Source: Terriglobia bacterium
GTDB taxonomy: Bacteria > Acidobacteriota > Terriglobia > Terriglobales > Acidobacteriaceae
Reading direction: 5' to 3'
Length of the DNA: 64,000 nt
Assembly: GCA_020073645.1 (NCBI GenBank)
Contig: JAIQET010000007.1
Location: 23,438-87,437, forward strand
Shown here: piece after piece, positions 36,456 through 44,089 of the stretch
Position numbering within the stretch: position 1 is the stretch's first letter
Layout: each line of letters opens with the position of its first letter
Position numbers and translations under genes: made by a program
The notes under the pieces: generated by a model
What the model saw: the letters and a program-made list of their open reading frames with translations, nothing else
The model's database searches: none
Told to the model about the DNA's origin: nothing

Positions 36456-37501
36456 TGCCTTCTACTTCCTATTCTCGCAAACGCGTGCTCAGCGGTATGC
36501 GCTCCACCGGCAAACTGCACCTGGGGAATTTTGTCGGCGCCCTCGACAACTGGGTGCGCATGCAGGACCAGTACGAATGCTTCTTTTTCGTCGCCGACTG
36601 GCACGCGCTCACAACCGACTACGCCGACACCTCCAAGGTGAAGGAGAACTCCGTGGAAGTCCTGCTCGACTGGCTGGCCGCTGGACTCGATCCCGAGCGC
36701 TCGACCATGTTCATCCAGTCGCACGTCCCCCAGCACGCCGAATTGCACCTGCTGTTTTCCATGGTGACGCCGCTGGGCTGGCTGGAACGTGTCCCCACCT
36801 ACAAGGAACAAAGGGAGAACATAACCGACAAGGATTTGGGAACCTATGGCTTCCTCGGCTACCCCGTGCTCCAGGCGGCCGACATCCTGATCTACAAAGG
36901 CGACTTCGTCCCCGTGGGCGAGGACCAGGTGCCGCACGTAGAGTTGACCCGCGAGATCGCGCGCCGCTTCAACATGTTCTACAACCGCCGGGGCGTGCCG
37001 GTCTTCCCCGAGCCACAACCGCTGCTGACCCCGGCCGCCAAGCTGCCCGGTACCGATGGCCGCAAGATGTCGAAGTCGTACGGGAATACGGTCATGCTCA
37101 CCGACCCGGAGCCGGTGGTACGGCAGAAGCTGAAGACCATGGTGACCGACCCCGCGCGCATCCGCCGTACCGATCCCGGCAACCCGGACGTATGTCCGGT
37201 AGGTGACCTGCACAAGATCTTCAGCAGCCAAGAAACCATGACGAAAGTGAACGCCGGCTGCCGTTCCGCGGGCATCGGATGCATCGAGTGCAAGGGTTGG
37301 GCCGCCGACGCCCTGGTTAACATCTTGAATCCCATGCAGCAGCGCCGCAAAAAATACGAGGACAATCCGCGCCTCGCCTGGGATATTCTGGAGGCGGGAT
37401 CAGCCAAGGCCCGGAAGGTGGCCGACGCCACCATGGAAGAAGTCCGCGACGCCATGCACATGTCGCTGGACTACGAACCCGGTAGCGCGCAGGGGGCCTA
37501 G
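36455..37501 (+). CDS. trpS: Tryptophanyl-tRNA synthetase
   Basis: This is a class I synthetase charging tRNA-Trp. The HIGH-type motif is STGKLHLGNFVGAL and the KMSKS motif is GRKMSKSYGN. The tryptophan pocket region VADWHALTTDYAD and the C-terminal helical block are as expected for 348 residues. It starts one base into the stop of the M50 gene, so the two are cotranscribed. No T-box or trp leader is visible. Confidence 0.97.
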   Translation: MPSTSYSRKRVLSGMRSTGKLHLGNFVGALDNWVRMQDQYECFFFVADWHALTTDYADTSKVKENSVEVLLDWLAAGLDPERSTMFIQSHVPQHAELHLLFSMVTPLGWLERVPTYKEQRENITDKDLGTYGFLGYPVLQAADILIYKGDFVPVGEDQVPHVELTREIARRFNMFYNRRGVPVFPEPQPLLTPAAKLPGTDGRKMSKSYGNTVMLTDPEPVVRQKLKTMVTDPARIRRTDPGNPDVCPVGDLHKIFSSQETMTKVNAGCRSAGIGCIECKGWAADALVNILNPMQQRRKKYEDNPRLAWDILEAGSAKARKVADATMEEVRDAMHMSLDYEPGSAQGA

Positions 37502-37508
37502 GGATGAA

Positions 37509-37640
37509 GCCGCGAAGCGGCGCAAGAATAAAGCCCACGGCGTAAGCCGTGGGTATGGCAAGGGTACGGACAAGCCCCAGCGGGGCGAAAGAACCCGCCC
37601 CGGAGGGGCGACTGATAATCGCCCGCCACTCAGTGGCGGG
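37509..37640 (+). repeat. Array of five REP hairpins
   Basis: Five short-loop palindromes follow one another: GCCGCGAAGCGGC (37509-37521), CCCACGGCGTAAGCCGTGGG (37534-37553), GCCCCAGCGGGGC (37574-37586), CGCCCCGGAGGGGCG (37596-37610) and CCCGCCACTCAGTGGCGGG (37622-37640). The first, second and fourth types also occur at the RAYT ends (34964-35043). The array fills most of the gap between trpS and scpA. Confidence 0.88.
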
Positions 37641-37698
37641 AAAGAGGCAAGAAACGACCAAGTCCCGTAGGAACGACTGAAATGACGTCGAGTATCTA

Positions 37699-38571
37699 AT
37701 GCCGCCAGTGTCCAAACTCAAATCCGAGTCCGTCCCTTCAGGCCCCGCGCTGACGCCCGGCCCCGCCCTGGTCGCTCCCGACCAGCGCAAAGAAGAAAGT
37801 GACTTCCCGTTTGCCGTCACCGTGAGCGACGTCTACGAGGGCCCGCTCGATCTCCTGCTCGACCTCATCCGCAAGCAGGACATCAATATCTACGACATCC
37901 CGATCGCGAAGATCACCGCGCAGTACCTGGCCTACGTCGAAAAGCTCCGCGAACTGGATGTGAACGTCGCCGCCGAATTTATCTACATGGCCGCGGTGCT
38001 GATTCACATCAAGTCGAAGATGCTGCTGCCGCGCGACCCGCTCGCCCCCGCCGACGATCAGGACGATCCGCGCGGCGAACTGGTCAACCGCCTGATCGAG
38101 CACGAAAAGTTCAAGTCAGCCGCGCAAATGCTGATGCAGAAGCAGCAGATCGAAGACGCCGTCTGGTCCAACCCGGCGATCAAAGAGTTCATGGATGCCG
38201 AGGGCACCGACCCGGAGATTGCGGCCGACGTCATCGACCTGGTGAAAACCTTTCAGCAGATCATGGAGCGCGCCCGCAACCGGCCCATCATCCAGGTGGA
38301 CGAGGAAGCCGTCACCGTGGGGCAGATGATTGAGTACCTGCGCCGGCGGCTGGCGCTCGAAGACCGGCCCATCCGCCTGAAGCAGCTTTTGCGCAACGTG
38401 AATTCCCGCCCGGCGCTGGTCTGCATGTTTTTGGCGCTCCTGGAAATGGTCCGCTTGCAGGCCATCCAACTGCGCCAGGACCGCCTGTTCGGCGAAATCC
38501 TGCTGCGCAAGCATGCGGGATTCGAAGCGGTCATGGCAGAGCAAGCTGCTGTGCGGGATGACTGGCGGTGA
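37699..38571 (+). CDS. scpA: Segregation and condensation protein ScpA
   Basis: This is the kleisin subunit of the bacterial SMC condensin, needed for chromosome compaction and segregation. The N-terminal kleisin domain is visible as YEGPLDLLLDLIRKQDINIYDIPIAKITAQYLAYVEKLRELDVNVAAEFIYMAAVLIHIKSKMLLPR, which is strongly diagnostic. The C-terminus has the winged-helix segment. A 30-residue Pro-rich extension precedes the domain. scpB follows 114 bases later, with a hairpin element between the two. Confidence 0.95.
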   Translation: MPPVSKLKSESVPSGPALTPGPALVAPDQRKEESDFPFAVTVSDVYEGPLDLLLDLIRKQDINIYDIPIAKITAQYLAYVEKLRELDVNVAAEFIYMAAVLIHIKSKMLLPRDPLAPADDQDDPRGELVNRLIEHEKFKSAAQMLMQKQQIEDAVWSNPAIKEFMDAEGTDPEIAADVIDLVKTFQQIMERARNRPIIQVDEEAVTVGQMIEYLRRRLALEDRPIRLKQLLRNVNSRPALVCMFLALLEMVRLQAIQLRQDRLFGEILLRKHAGFEAVMAEQAAVRDDWR

Positions 38572-38580
38572 AGACAGTGA

Positions 38581-38680
38581 GCACTCAGCAATCAGCGTTC
38601 AGCATTCAGCTATGAGAGGTCTTTGCCGGGTGCTCCCCAAACCTTTCCTGGCTGAGTGCTGAGTGCTGATTGCTGATTGC
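38581..38680 (+). repeat. Long hairpin of CAGCACTCAG words
   Basis: The left arm 38581-38610 (three to four tandem words such as CACTCAGCAATCAGC) is the imperfect inverse of 38651-38680, separated by 40 bases. It sits between scpA and scpB, starting nine bases after the scpA stop and ending six bases before the scpB ATG. Confidence 0.85.
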
Positions 38681-38685
38681 TACCT

Positions 38686-39396
38686 ATGAGCCTCAAAGCC
38701 CAACTCGAAGCCATCATCTACGCGGCGGAAACGCCGATCACGCTGGATCACCTTTTCCAACTCGTCAAGGACTCGGTTGTGGCGGACGGTGCGGCCGACG
38801 ATGCCGAGATTAAGTCCCGCGTCCGCGAAGCCTTGGACCAGTTGACTGCCGACTATGCCGCTTCCGATCACGGAGTCGAGATCCGCCAGGTGGCTGGCGG
38901 ATATCGCGTCTCCACCAAGCCCGAGCATCACGACTTGGTGCGCGCCTTCGCCAAGAGCCTGAAGCCACCGATCCGCCTCTCGCTCCCGGCACTTGAGACC
39001 CTGGCTGTAATCGCCTACAAGCAGCCTGTCACCGTGCCCGAGATCAGCGAGATTCGCAGCGTGGACTCCAGCGGCGTTATTGCCACCCTGCTCGACCGCA
39101 AGCTCATCACCACCGCCGGCCGCAAGGCGGTCGTGGGTCGCCCTATCCTTTACAAGACCACCAAGGAATTCCTGCTGCGCTTTGGCCTGAAGGACGTCAC
39201 TGAGCTGCCCAGCATGGAAGAGTTCGAGAAGCTGGTTGCCGAATCCTTCCAGAGCGATCTGCTGCCAGTCGAGGGCGAGCCGGAAGCGGCCGGTCCCACA
39301 TCGGTGGAGTCTGCCTCTCCAGAAGTCCAGGCTGACGAAGATCACGCTCTTGCGACAGCTGATCCCCATCCCAGCGAGAATGACCCGGCCGCCTGA
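38686..39396 (+). CDS. scpB: Segregation and condensation protein ScpB
   Basis: This is the winged-helix partner of ScpA in the SMC complex. The N-terminal block LKAQLEAIIYAAETPITLDHLFQLV, the central VRAFAKSLKPPIRLSLPALETLAVIAYKQPVTVPEISEIR and GRKAVVGRPILYKTTKEFLLRFGLKDVTELPSMEEF are signature sequences. The last 60 residues are an acidic, disordered-looking tail rich in Glu, Ala and Ser. ATG 38686 is chosen over TTG 38677. It follows scpA in the standard order and precedes rluB, the common scpA-scpB-rluB cluster. Confidence 0.95.
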   Translation: MSLKAQLEAIIYAAETPITLDHLFQLVKDSVVADGAADDAEIKSRVREALDQLTADYAASDHGVEIRQVAGGYRVSTKPEHHDLVRAFAKSLKPPIRLSLPALETLAVIAYKQPVTVPEISEIRSVDSSGVIATLLDRKLITTAGRKAVVGRPILYKTTKEFLLRFGLKDVTELPSMEEFEKLVAESFQSDLLPVEGEPEAAGPTSVESASPEVQADEDHALATADPHPSENDPAA

Positions 39397-39404
39397 ACCC
39401 CCTT

Positions 39405-39501
39405 GTAGCGCCGCCGTCCCGGCGGCTGTCGTGGGGGCGTCCTCGCCCCCACATCCGACGGCGAGGCGCCGTCGGGACAGCCGGCAAGGTGCCGGCGCTA
39501 C
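39405..39501 (+). repeat. Complete GTAGCGCC element with inverted ends
   Basis: The left half (39405-39454) is a variant of the element at 8021-8070. The right end (39489-39501) reads GTGCCGGCGCTAC, the inverse of the opening GTAGCGCCGGC. Between them lies CCGACGGCGAGGCGCCGTCGG. The 97-base unit may therefore be the full form, with the shorter copies being solo ends. Confidence 0.8.
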
Positions 39502-39540
39502 AGAGTCAAGCGCCTTCCCGTTCTGTTAGTCTGAACTCCC

Positions 39541-40287
39541 ATGCCCGCCGAACGCCTGCAAAAAATCATCGCCGCCGCAGGAATCGCCTCGCGCCGCAAA
39601 GCCGAGGAACTGATCACCGGCGGACTGGTGTCGGTGAACGGCCAGGTGGTGACCGAACTAGGCACCAAGGCTGATCCCGAGCGCGACCACATCCGTGTGC
39701 ACGGCAAGCTGCTGCACGGCCCCGAGCGCCACATCTACCTGCTGATGAACAAGCCCAAGGGCTACGTGACCACTCTCAAAGATCCTGAACATCGCCCCAC
39801 TGTTATGGACTTGCTGCATGGGGTGGGCGCTCGAGTTTATCCCGTGGGCCGCCTCGATTACGCCAGCGAAGGCTTGCTCCTGCTCACCAACGACGGCGAA
39901 TTCGCCAACCGCCTGATGAAGGCCGCCTCCCATGTGCCCAAGACCTACATCGTAAAGGTGGCGGGCACGCCGGATGCGGAGGGCTTGGCGCGCTTGCGAG
40001 CAGGACTGTTCATCCCCTCCGAGCGCGGCAAGCGAGTCAAGACCGCCCCCGCGAAAATCCGCCTCATCCGCGAAGCCAATAATCCGTGGTACGAAGTGAC
40101 GCTAATCGAGGGCAAGAATCGCCAGATCCGCCGCATGTTCCAGGAAATCGGCCACCACGTGGAAAAAATCAAGCGGGTACGCTACGGATCGCTGGAGTTG
40201 GATGTACATCCCGGGGAGTATCGCCGGTTGACGGCGGAAGAAGTGAAGCGCCTGCAGAATGTTGGTCGGGGAAAACCACAATCCTAA
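39541..40287 (+). CDS. rluB: Pseudouridine synthase, RluB/RsuA family
   Basis: This enzyme isomerises uridine in rRNA. An N-terminal S4 RNA-binding domain (MPAERLQKIIAAAGIASRRKAEELITGGLVSVNG) is followed by the catalytic domain, with the nucleophilic Asp in GRLDYASEGLLLLTND and the closing block EGKNRQIRRMFQEIGHHVEKIKRVRYGSLEL. The order scpA-scpB-rluB supports RluB (23S rRNA) over RsuA, but substrate choice cannot be read with certainty. The stop codon TAA forms the first three bases of a repeat arm. Confidence 0.92.
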   Translation: MPAERLQKIIAAAGIASRRKAEELITGGLVSVNGQVVTELGTKADPERDHIRVHGKLLHGPERHIYLLMNKPKGYVTTLKDPEHRPTVMDLLHGVGARVYPVGRLDYASEGLLLLTNDGEFANRLMKAASHVPKTYIVKVAGTPDAEGLARLRAGLFIPSERGKRVKTAPAKIRLIREANNPWYEVTLIEGKNRQIRRMFQEIGHHVEKIKRVRYGSLELDVHPGEYRRLTAEEVKRLQNVGRGKPQS

Positions 40288-40369
40288 ACCGCAAAGGCCG
40301 CCAAGAACCGCCGCAAAGTGGATTTCCTTTGCGACCTTCGCGGCATTTCTTCGCGTTCTTTGCGGTTTA
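40285..40369 (+). repeat. Long hairpin of CCGCAAAG words, copy 1
   Basis: TAAACCGCAAAGGCCGCC at 40285 is the inverse of the 3' end (TTCTTTGCGGTTTA ending at 40369), with repeated GC(A/G)AAG words in both arms and a loop of about 10 bases. A second copy lies at 53687-53766. The first three bases are the rluB stop codon. Confidence 0.85.
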
Positions 40370-40404
40370 AGGTTTTTCTTTACCGGCGTCAATCACAAGC
40401 CAAC

Positions 40405-40432
40405 GTGACACTCCCCTGACCCTCGTGATAAT
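40405..40432 (+). promoter_or_regulatory. Possible sigma-70 promoter of hisC
   Basis: GTGACA (40405-40410), 16 bases, then GATAAT (40427-40432). The hisC ATG is 16 bases downstream, so the leader would be very short. Confidence 0.35.
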
Positions 40433-40447
40433 CATTATGCAGCCAAG

Positions 40448-41575
40448 ATGAGCGACTTCAGCCAGTGGGTACCCGAGCACATTCGCACCCTGGGCGGGTA
40501 CACTCCCGGCAAGTCGCTCCGCCAGGCCCAACGGGAGAGCCGCGTGACCTGCATCAAACTGGCCTCCAATGAGACCCCCTTCGGCCCGTCGCCGCGTGCC
40601 GTGCAGGCGATGAAGGCCGTCCTCGCCGAATGCAATTTCTATCCGGATAACGACGCCGGCGAACTGCGCCAGAAGCTCGCTGAGCGCCACCACGTCGAAC
40701 CCGAGCAGGTGGTCGTCACTGCCGGCTCGACTTCGCTCCTCGGCATAATCGCCCGCACCCTGCTGTCGCCGGGCCTCAACGCCATCACCAGCGAGCGCTC
40801 GTTCATCGTGTATCCGATTGCCACCAAAGCCGCCGGCGGACAGTTGATCGAAGTCCCCATGCGCGATAGCGGCTTCGACCTCGATGCCATCGCCGCTGCC
40901 ATTGACCACAACACCCGCCTGGTGTTCATTGCCAACCCGAACAACCCGACCGGCACCCTCGTGTCCCCCGAAGCGCTGGACCGTTTCCTCGAAAAGGTCC
41001 CCGAACACGTCATCGTCATTCTGGACGAGGCCTACTGCGACTTCGCCCAGCATTTCGCGACCGCGCGCGGAACCAAGTATTCCCACTCCCTCGATTACGT
41101 GCGCGATGGCCGCAAGGTCGTAGTCCTGCGCACCTTCTCCAAGGCACACGGACTGGCCGGACTGCGCGTGGGATATGGCCTGGGACCGTCCGAACTGATG
41201 TCCTACTTCGCCCGCATGCGCACCACATTTTCTGTTTCGAGCGTGGCCCAGGCCGCTGCCCTGGCTGCGCTCGAAGACGAAGCTCACACCCGCAAGGCCG
41301 TCGTCAATAACGGCGAGCAGGCTGACTGGCTGGTCCGCAGGCTGGCAGAACTCGGATACAGTGTGCTTCCGACATGGGCTAACTTCGTCTATTGCGAACT
41401 CGGCGAAGACGCCGCCGCCGTGGCCAAGAACTTACAGAACGAAGGCGTGATCATCCGGCCCCTGGGCCCGTGGGGAGCCCCCACCGCCATCCGCATCACC
41501 ATCGGCACCCCGGAGCAGAACCAGACTTTCCTGAAGGCGTTCAAGAAAGTGATGGAGAAGTCCGCGGTAAGGTAG
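40448..41575 (+). CDS. hisC: Histidinol-phosphate aminotransferase
   Basis: This is a class I/II PLP aminotransferase acting in histidine synthesis (imidazole-acetol phosphate to histidinol phosphate). Key blocks are ASNETPFGPSPRAVQAM, the PLP-phosphate region VTAGSTSLLG, FIANPNNPTGT, VILDEAYCDF and the Lys-bearing block RTFSKAHGLAGLRVGYG. The C-terminal Arg block is AIRITIGTPEQN. It stands alone with no other his gene nearby. Some HisC-like enzymes act on aromatic amino acids, so the substrate is inferred. Confidence 0.92.
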   Translation: MSDFSQWVPEHIRTLGGYTPGKSLRQAQRESRVTCIKLASNETPFGPSPRAVQAMKAVLAECNFYPDNDAGELRQKLAERHHVEPEQVVVTAGSTSLLGIIARTLLSPGLNAITSERSFIVYPIATKAAGGQLIEVPMRDSGFDLDAIAAAIDHNTRLVFIANPNNPTGTLVSPEALDRFLEKVPEHVIVILDEAYCDFAQHFATARGTKYSHSLDYVRDGRKVVVLRTFSKAHGLAGLRVGYGLGPSELMSYFARMRTTFSVSSVAQAAALAALEDEAHTRKAVVNNGEQADWLVRRLAELGYSVLPTWANFVYCELGEDAAAVAKNLQNEGVIIRPLGPWGAPTAIRITIGTPEQNQTFLKAFKKVMEKSAVR

Positions 41576-41624
41576 AACAATCCGGATTCGGGGCTGCTCG
41601 TCGTAACCAATCAAACTTGACACC

Positions 41625-41999
41625 ATGATTTCAGAGACTCACAACACACTCCATCCAACGGCATTACAAAAGATTATTCGATCAATCACGCTGTTCAATC
41701 TCTTGATCTTCGTACTGTTCGTAATACCTCCAGCTCATCGTTGGCTAGACCGGGGATTTCTGGCCCTGCGTTCTATTCACCTTGAAGAACCGGTCGGACT
41801 CTCACTACAAATCTGGCTCGTTGGATCGACTCTTCTTGTCACTGCCTTGTTTGGATGGGTGCTTCTGCAAAAGCGAAGATCGACATCTGCCGGCCTGCCT
41901 TCTACATCTGTGAGGCTTGAGGGGGTACTAGTCGCAGTCTGGTGGCTTGTCGTGCTCGGTGCTTGTGTTTACGGCTTCGCGCTAGGCATGGGAGGCTAG
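41625..41999 (+). CDS. Small membrane protein of unknown function
   Basis: This 124-residue protein has three hydrophobic segments (SITLFNLLIFVLFVIPPAH, SLQIWLVGSTLLVTALFGWVLL and VAVWWLVVLGACVYGFALG). I recognise no family. Codon use looks more A/T-rich than the flanking hisC gene, so it may be an accessory gene. The short gap after hisC would allow read-through transcription. Confidence 0.6.
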   Translation: MISETHNTLHPTALQKIIRSITLFNLLIFVLFVIPPAHRWLDRGFLALRSIHLEEPVGLSLQIWLVGSTLLVTALFGWVLLQKRRSTSAGLPSTSVRLEGVLVAVWWLVVLGACVYGFALGMGG

Positions 42000-42104
42000 C
42001 TAGAGGTTAGTCAGCGCGGGCAATGTTCGGAGTTTTGGTGCCGTGGTGGATGGATTGCGTGAACACGAAACGATCGCTGTTGCAAAATCGCCTGATTTCA
42101 ACAG

Positions 42105-42851
42105 CTAAAAAGCAGGCCTAGCGGAGAAGTGAACCTTCTGCCATTTTCGATTGTCCTCGTTAAGGCCCAATAATTCCACTTCAGTTGAACTGACCCAGCG
42201 GGCCGGATAGTTCGCCGCCCTTAACATGAAGCACTTGGCCTTTGGCCCGCAGGTCATAGCGATGACTTTGCCCGGTTGCGCGTCTCCCGCGATAGTCGCC
42301 TCGGCAGTGACAACGTAGCCCTCCGCGCTGCGTTTGCCTGTGACAAACCGTAGTTGCAGCAGCAAGGGATAATCCGCTGGATGTTTTTGAGGAAGTTGGA
42401 AAGGCTCGCCGTCCAGTCCTGGGGGCAATCCCGGCGAAGAATACAACCGGAAACTCGTCTCCACGTTAATCTGCACGGCAACGGTTTGACCGTTTTTCGT
42501 TGCCGGTTCGAATCGCCAGGTACGGATCGCCTCAACTGACTTCTCATCCAGTCCCATGCCCAGGGAGCGAACGATTCGCACATCGTGGGTCTTGCCGTCG
42601 GTGCCTACCACCATCCACAGCAAGCATGTGCCCTGGAGTTGTCCTTGGCGAGCTTCCTCAGAATATTCAGGATCGGGCAAGAAGATTGCGCGGGGAGCAA
42701 TGACATCCCCGCCGGCACGGTAGACGGGCTCACCATGAATGAAAACGGGTCCACCCTTATCGCCTGCAGCCGGCAAAGCTTGCTCGTTTTGCGCCAGTGT
42801 GCCTGCGGCCAAGAAAAGGATTACTGTGCAGATAATCAGCTTCGTGATCAA
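42105..42851 (-). CDS. Secreted protein with TonB-like C-terminal fold
   Basis: This exported protein (248 aa) has a signal peptide (KLIICTVILFLAAGTLA) and a central domain typical of TonB C-termini: PDPEYSEEARQGQLQGTCLLWMVVGTDGKTHDVRIVRSLGMGLDEKSVEAIRTWRFEPATKNGQTVAVQINVETSF. No ExbB/ExbD genes are present and there is no long Pro-rich periplasmic spanner, so an energy-transducer role is unlikely. In Acidobacteriota such domains are often stand-alone. The last 90 residues are unassigned. Confidence 0.78.
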   Translation of the reverse strand: MITKLIICTVILFLAAGTLAQNEQALPAAGDKGGPVFIHGEPVYRAGGDVIAPRAIFLPDPEYSEEARQGQLQGTCLLWMVVGTDGKTHDVRIVRSLGMGLDEKSVEAIRTWRFEPATKNGQTVAVQINVETSFRLYSSPGLPPGLDGEPFQLPQKHPADYPLLLQLRFVTGKRSAEGYVVTAEATIAGDAQPGKVIAMTCGPKAKCFMLRAANYPARWVSSTEVELLGLNEDNRKWQKVHFSARPAF

Positions 42852-42969
42852 TGGGTGCCTCGATGCGACGACTTATTGAGGACGACGCCAATTGTGAGAC
42901 TACACCCATCACGTGCCTCAGCCTAGACCTCGATGCGAACGGATAGTTGGCGTTACATCGCCATAGCGC

Positions 42970-43983
42970 TCACCACCCCCCACCCATCATCGCCACCCGG
43001 GCCGCCCCGTACAATCCGGCATCACTCCCCAGCAGCGCTCGTGTGATGATCGTTCTTGTGCCCACGCCGGACTCCACCTGCGCCGAGTCGCCCATTTGGG
43101 CAGGCACCGTCGCCGCATACACCATTGACCTCTCGCGCACTTCCCGAAACATGGTGGGAGAAAATGCGTCCCAAGCGCCTGAAACTCCTCCGCCGATGAC
43201 GTACATGGGAAGGTTGAGGCCGTTCACCATGGTGGCTAGGGCGATACCCAGCGCGTTTCCCACCAGGCTGAAGACGTGCTGTGCCACTCCATCACCCTGA
43301 ATAGCGAGCTTGTAAACGCTCTTCGCGCTGAACTCGGGATCGGAACTGGCGGCGCGGGCGAGGGTCGGGGCAACGCCAGCGTCAATCTCCTCGCGCACCA
43401 TGCGCATCACAGCAGTTGCAGACGCATACTGCTCCAGACACCCCCGGCTGCCGCACTTGCAGGGAATTCCATCCGGCTCGATGGTCATGTGACCGAACTC
43501 GCCCGCCATGCCGGTCATGCCGTGCCAGATGCGTCCGCCCAGCACGATGCCCCCGCCAACGCCCGTGCCCAGCGTGAGCATGGCCATGTCGTCCACCGCG
43601 CGCCCCGCCCCCAGCCACTTCTCGCCCAGCGCGGCGCAGTTGGCATCGTTCTCCAGAACCACCCGCGTGCCCAGCCGTTTTTCGATCTCCGCCCGCACCG
43701 GATAGTCGGCCCACCCCGGCAGATTGGGCGATTCGCGCAGCACGCCCTTGCGCATGTCGATGATGCCGGCCACTCCAATGCCAATCCCTTGCAGCGAAGC
43801 CCGGTCTCGATACTTGGCCGCCAGCCCCCGGATCGCCTCGCACATGTCATGGATCACCTGGTCCCGGCCCAGCGCCAGCCGGGTGCCAAGCGTAACCTTC
43901 TCAAGCAGATTTCCCTGCTCGTCCACCGCGGCGATACGCAGGTTGGTCCCGCCGAGATCAACACCGATGGAGAAGTTCTTCAT
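42970..43983 (-). CDS. ROK-family sugar kinase, glucokinase-like
   Basis: This sugar kinase has the actin-like ATPase fold. The phosphate-1 loop is IGVDLGGTNLRIAAVD, the catalytic Asp is in VVLENDANCAALGEKWLGAG, and the ROK zinc motif is CKCGSRGCLEQYAS. No N-terminal DNA-binding domain is present, so it is a kinase and not a repressor. Glucose is the likely substrate by family habit, but N-acetyl sugars are also possible. The gene is alone, with a hairpin element 23 bases upstream of the start. Confidence 0.9.
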   Translation of the reverse strand: MKNFSIGVDLGGTNLRIAAVDEQGNLLEKVTLGTRLALGRDQVIHDMCEAIRGLAAKYRDRASLQGIGIGVAGIIDMRKGVLRESPNLPGWADYPVRAEIEKRLGTRVVLENDANCAALGEKWLGAGRAVDDMAMLTLGTGVGGGIVLGGRIWHGMTGMAGEFGHMTIEPDGIPCKCGSRGCLEQYASATAVMRMVREEIDAGVAPTLARAASSDPEFSAKSVYKLAIQGDGVAQHVFSLVGNALGIALATMVNGLNLPMYVIGGGVSGAWDAFSPTMFREVRERSMVYAATVPAQMGDSAQVESGVGTRTIITRALLGSDAGLYGAARVAMMGGGW

Positions 43984-44005
43984 GTGCTTAGAAGGCTTAC
44001 CGGAT

Positions 44006-44082
44006 GATTTTCAATTTCCAATTACCAATTTCCAATTTGGACGCGAAGCGTTCGTCAAATCGGCAATTGGCAATTGAAAATC
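44006..44082 (+). repeat. Long hairpin of CAATTGCC words, copy 1
   Basis: ATTTTCAATTTCCAATTACC from 44006 is inverted at the right end (CGGCAATTGGCAATTGAAAAT), with reiterated CAATT words and a GAAGCGTTCG centre. It lies between the mutM stop and the ROK kinase start. The second copy is at 55335-55417. Confidence 0.85.
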
Positions 44083-44089
44083 AACAATT

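Noticed and set aside
37509..37640. Regular palindromes that could be taken for a CRISPR array
   Set aside because: The units differ from one another and there are no equal-length direct repeats or spacers, nor cas genes.
42500..42530. GGTTCGAATC suggesting a tRNA T-arm
   Set aside because: No acceptor, D or anticodon stems can be drawn around it, and it lies in the TonB-like coding sequence.
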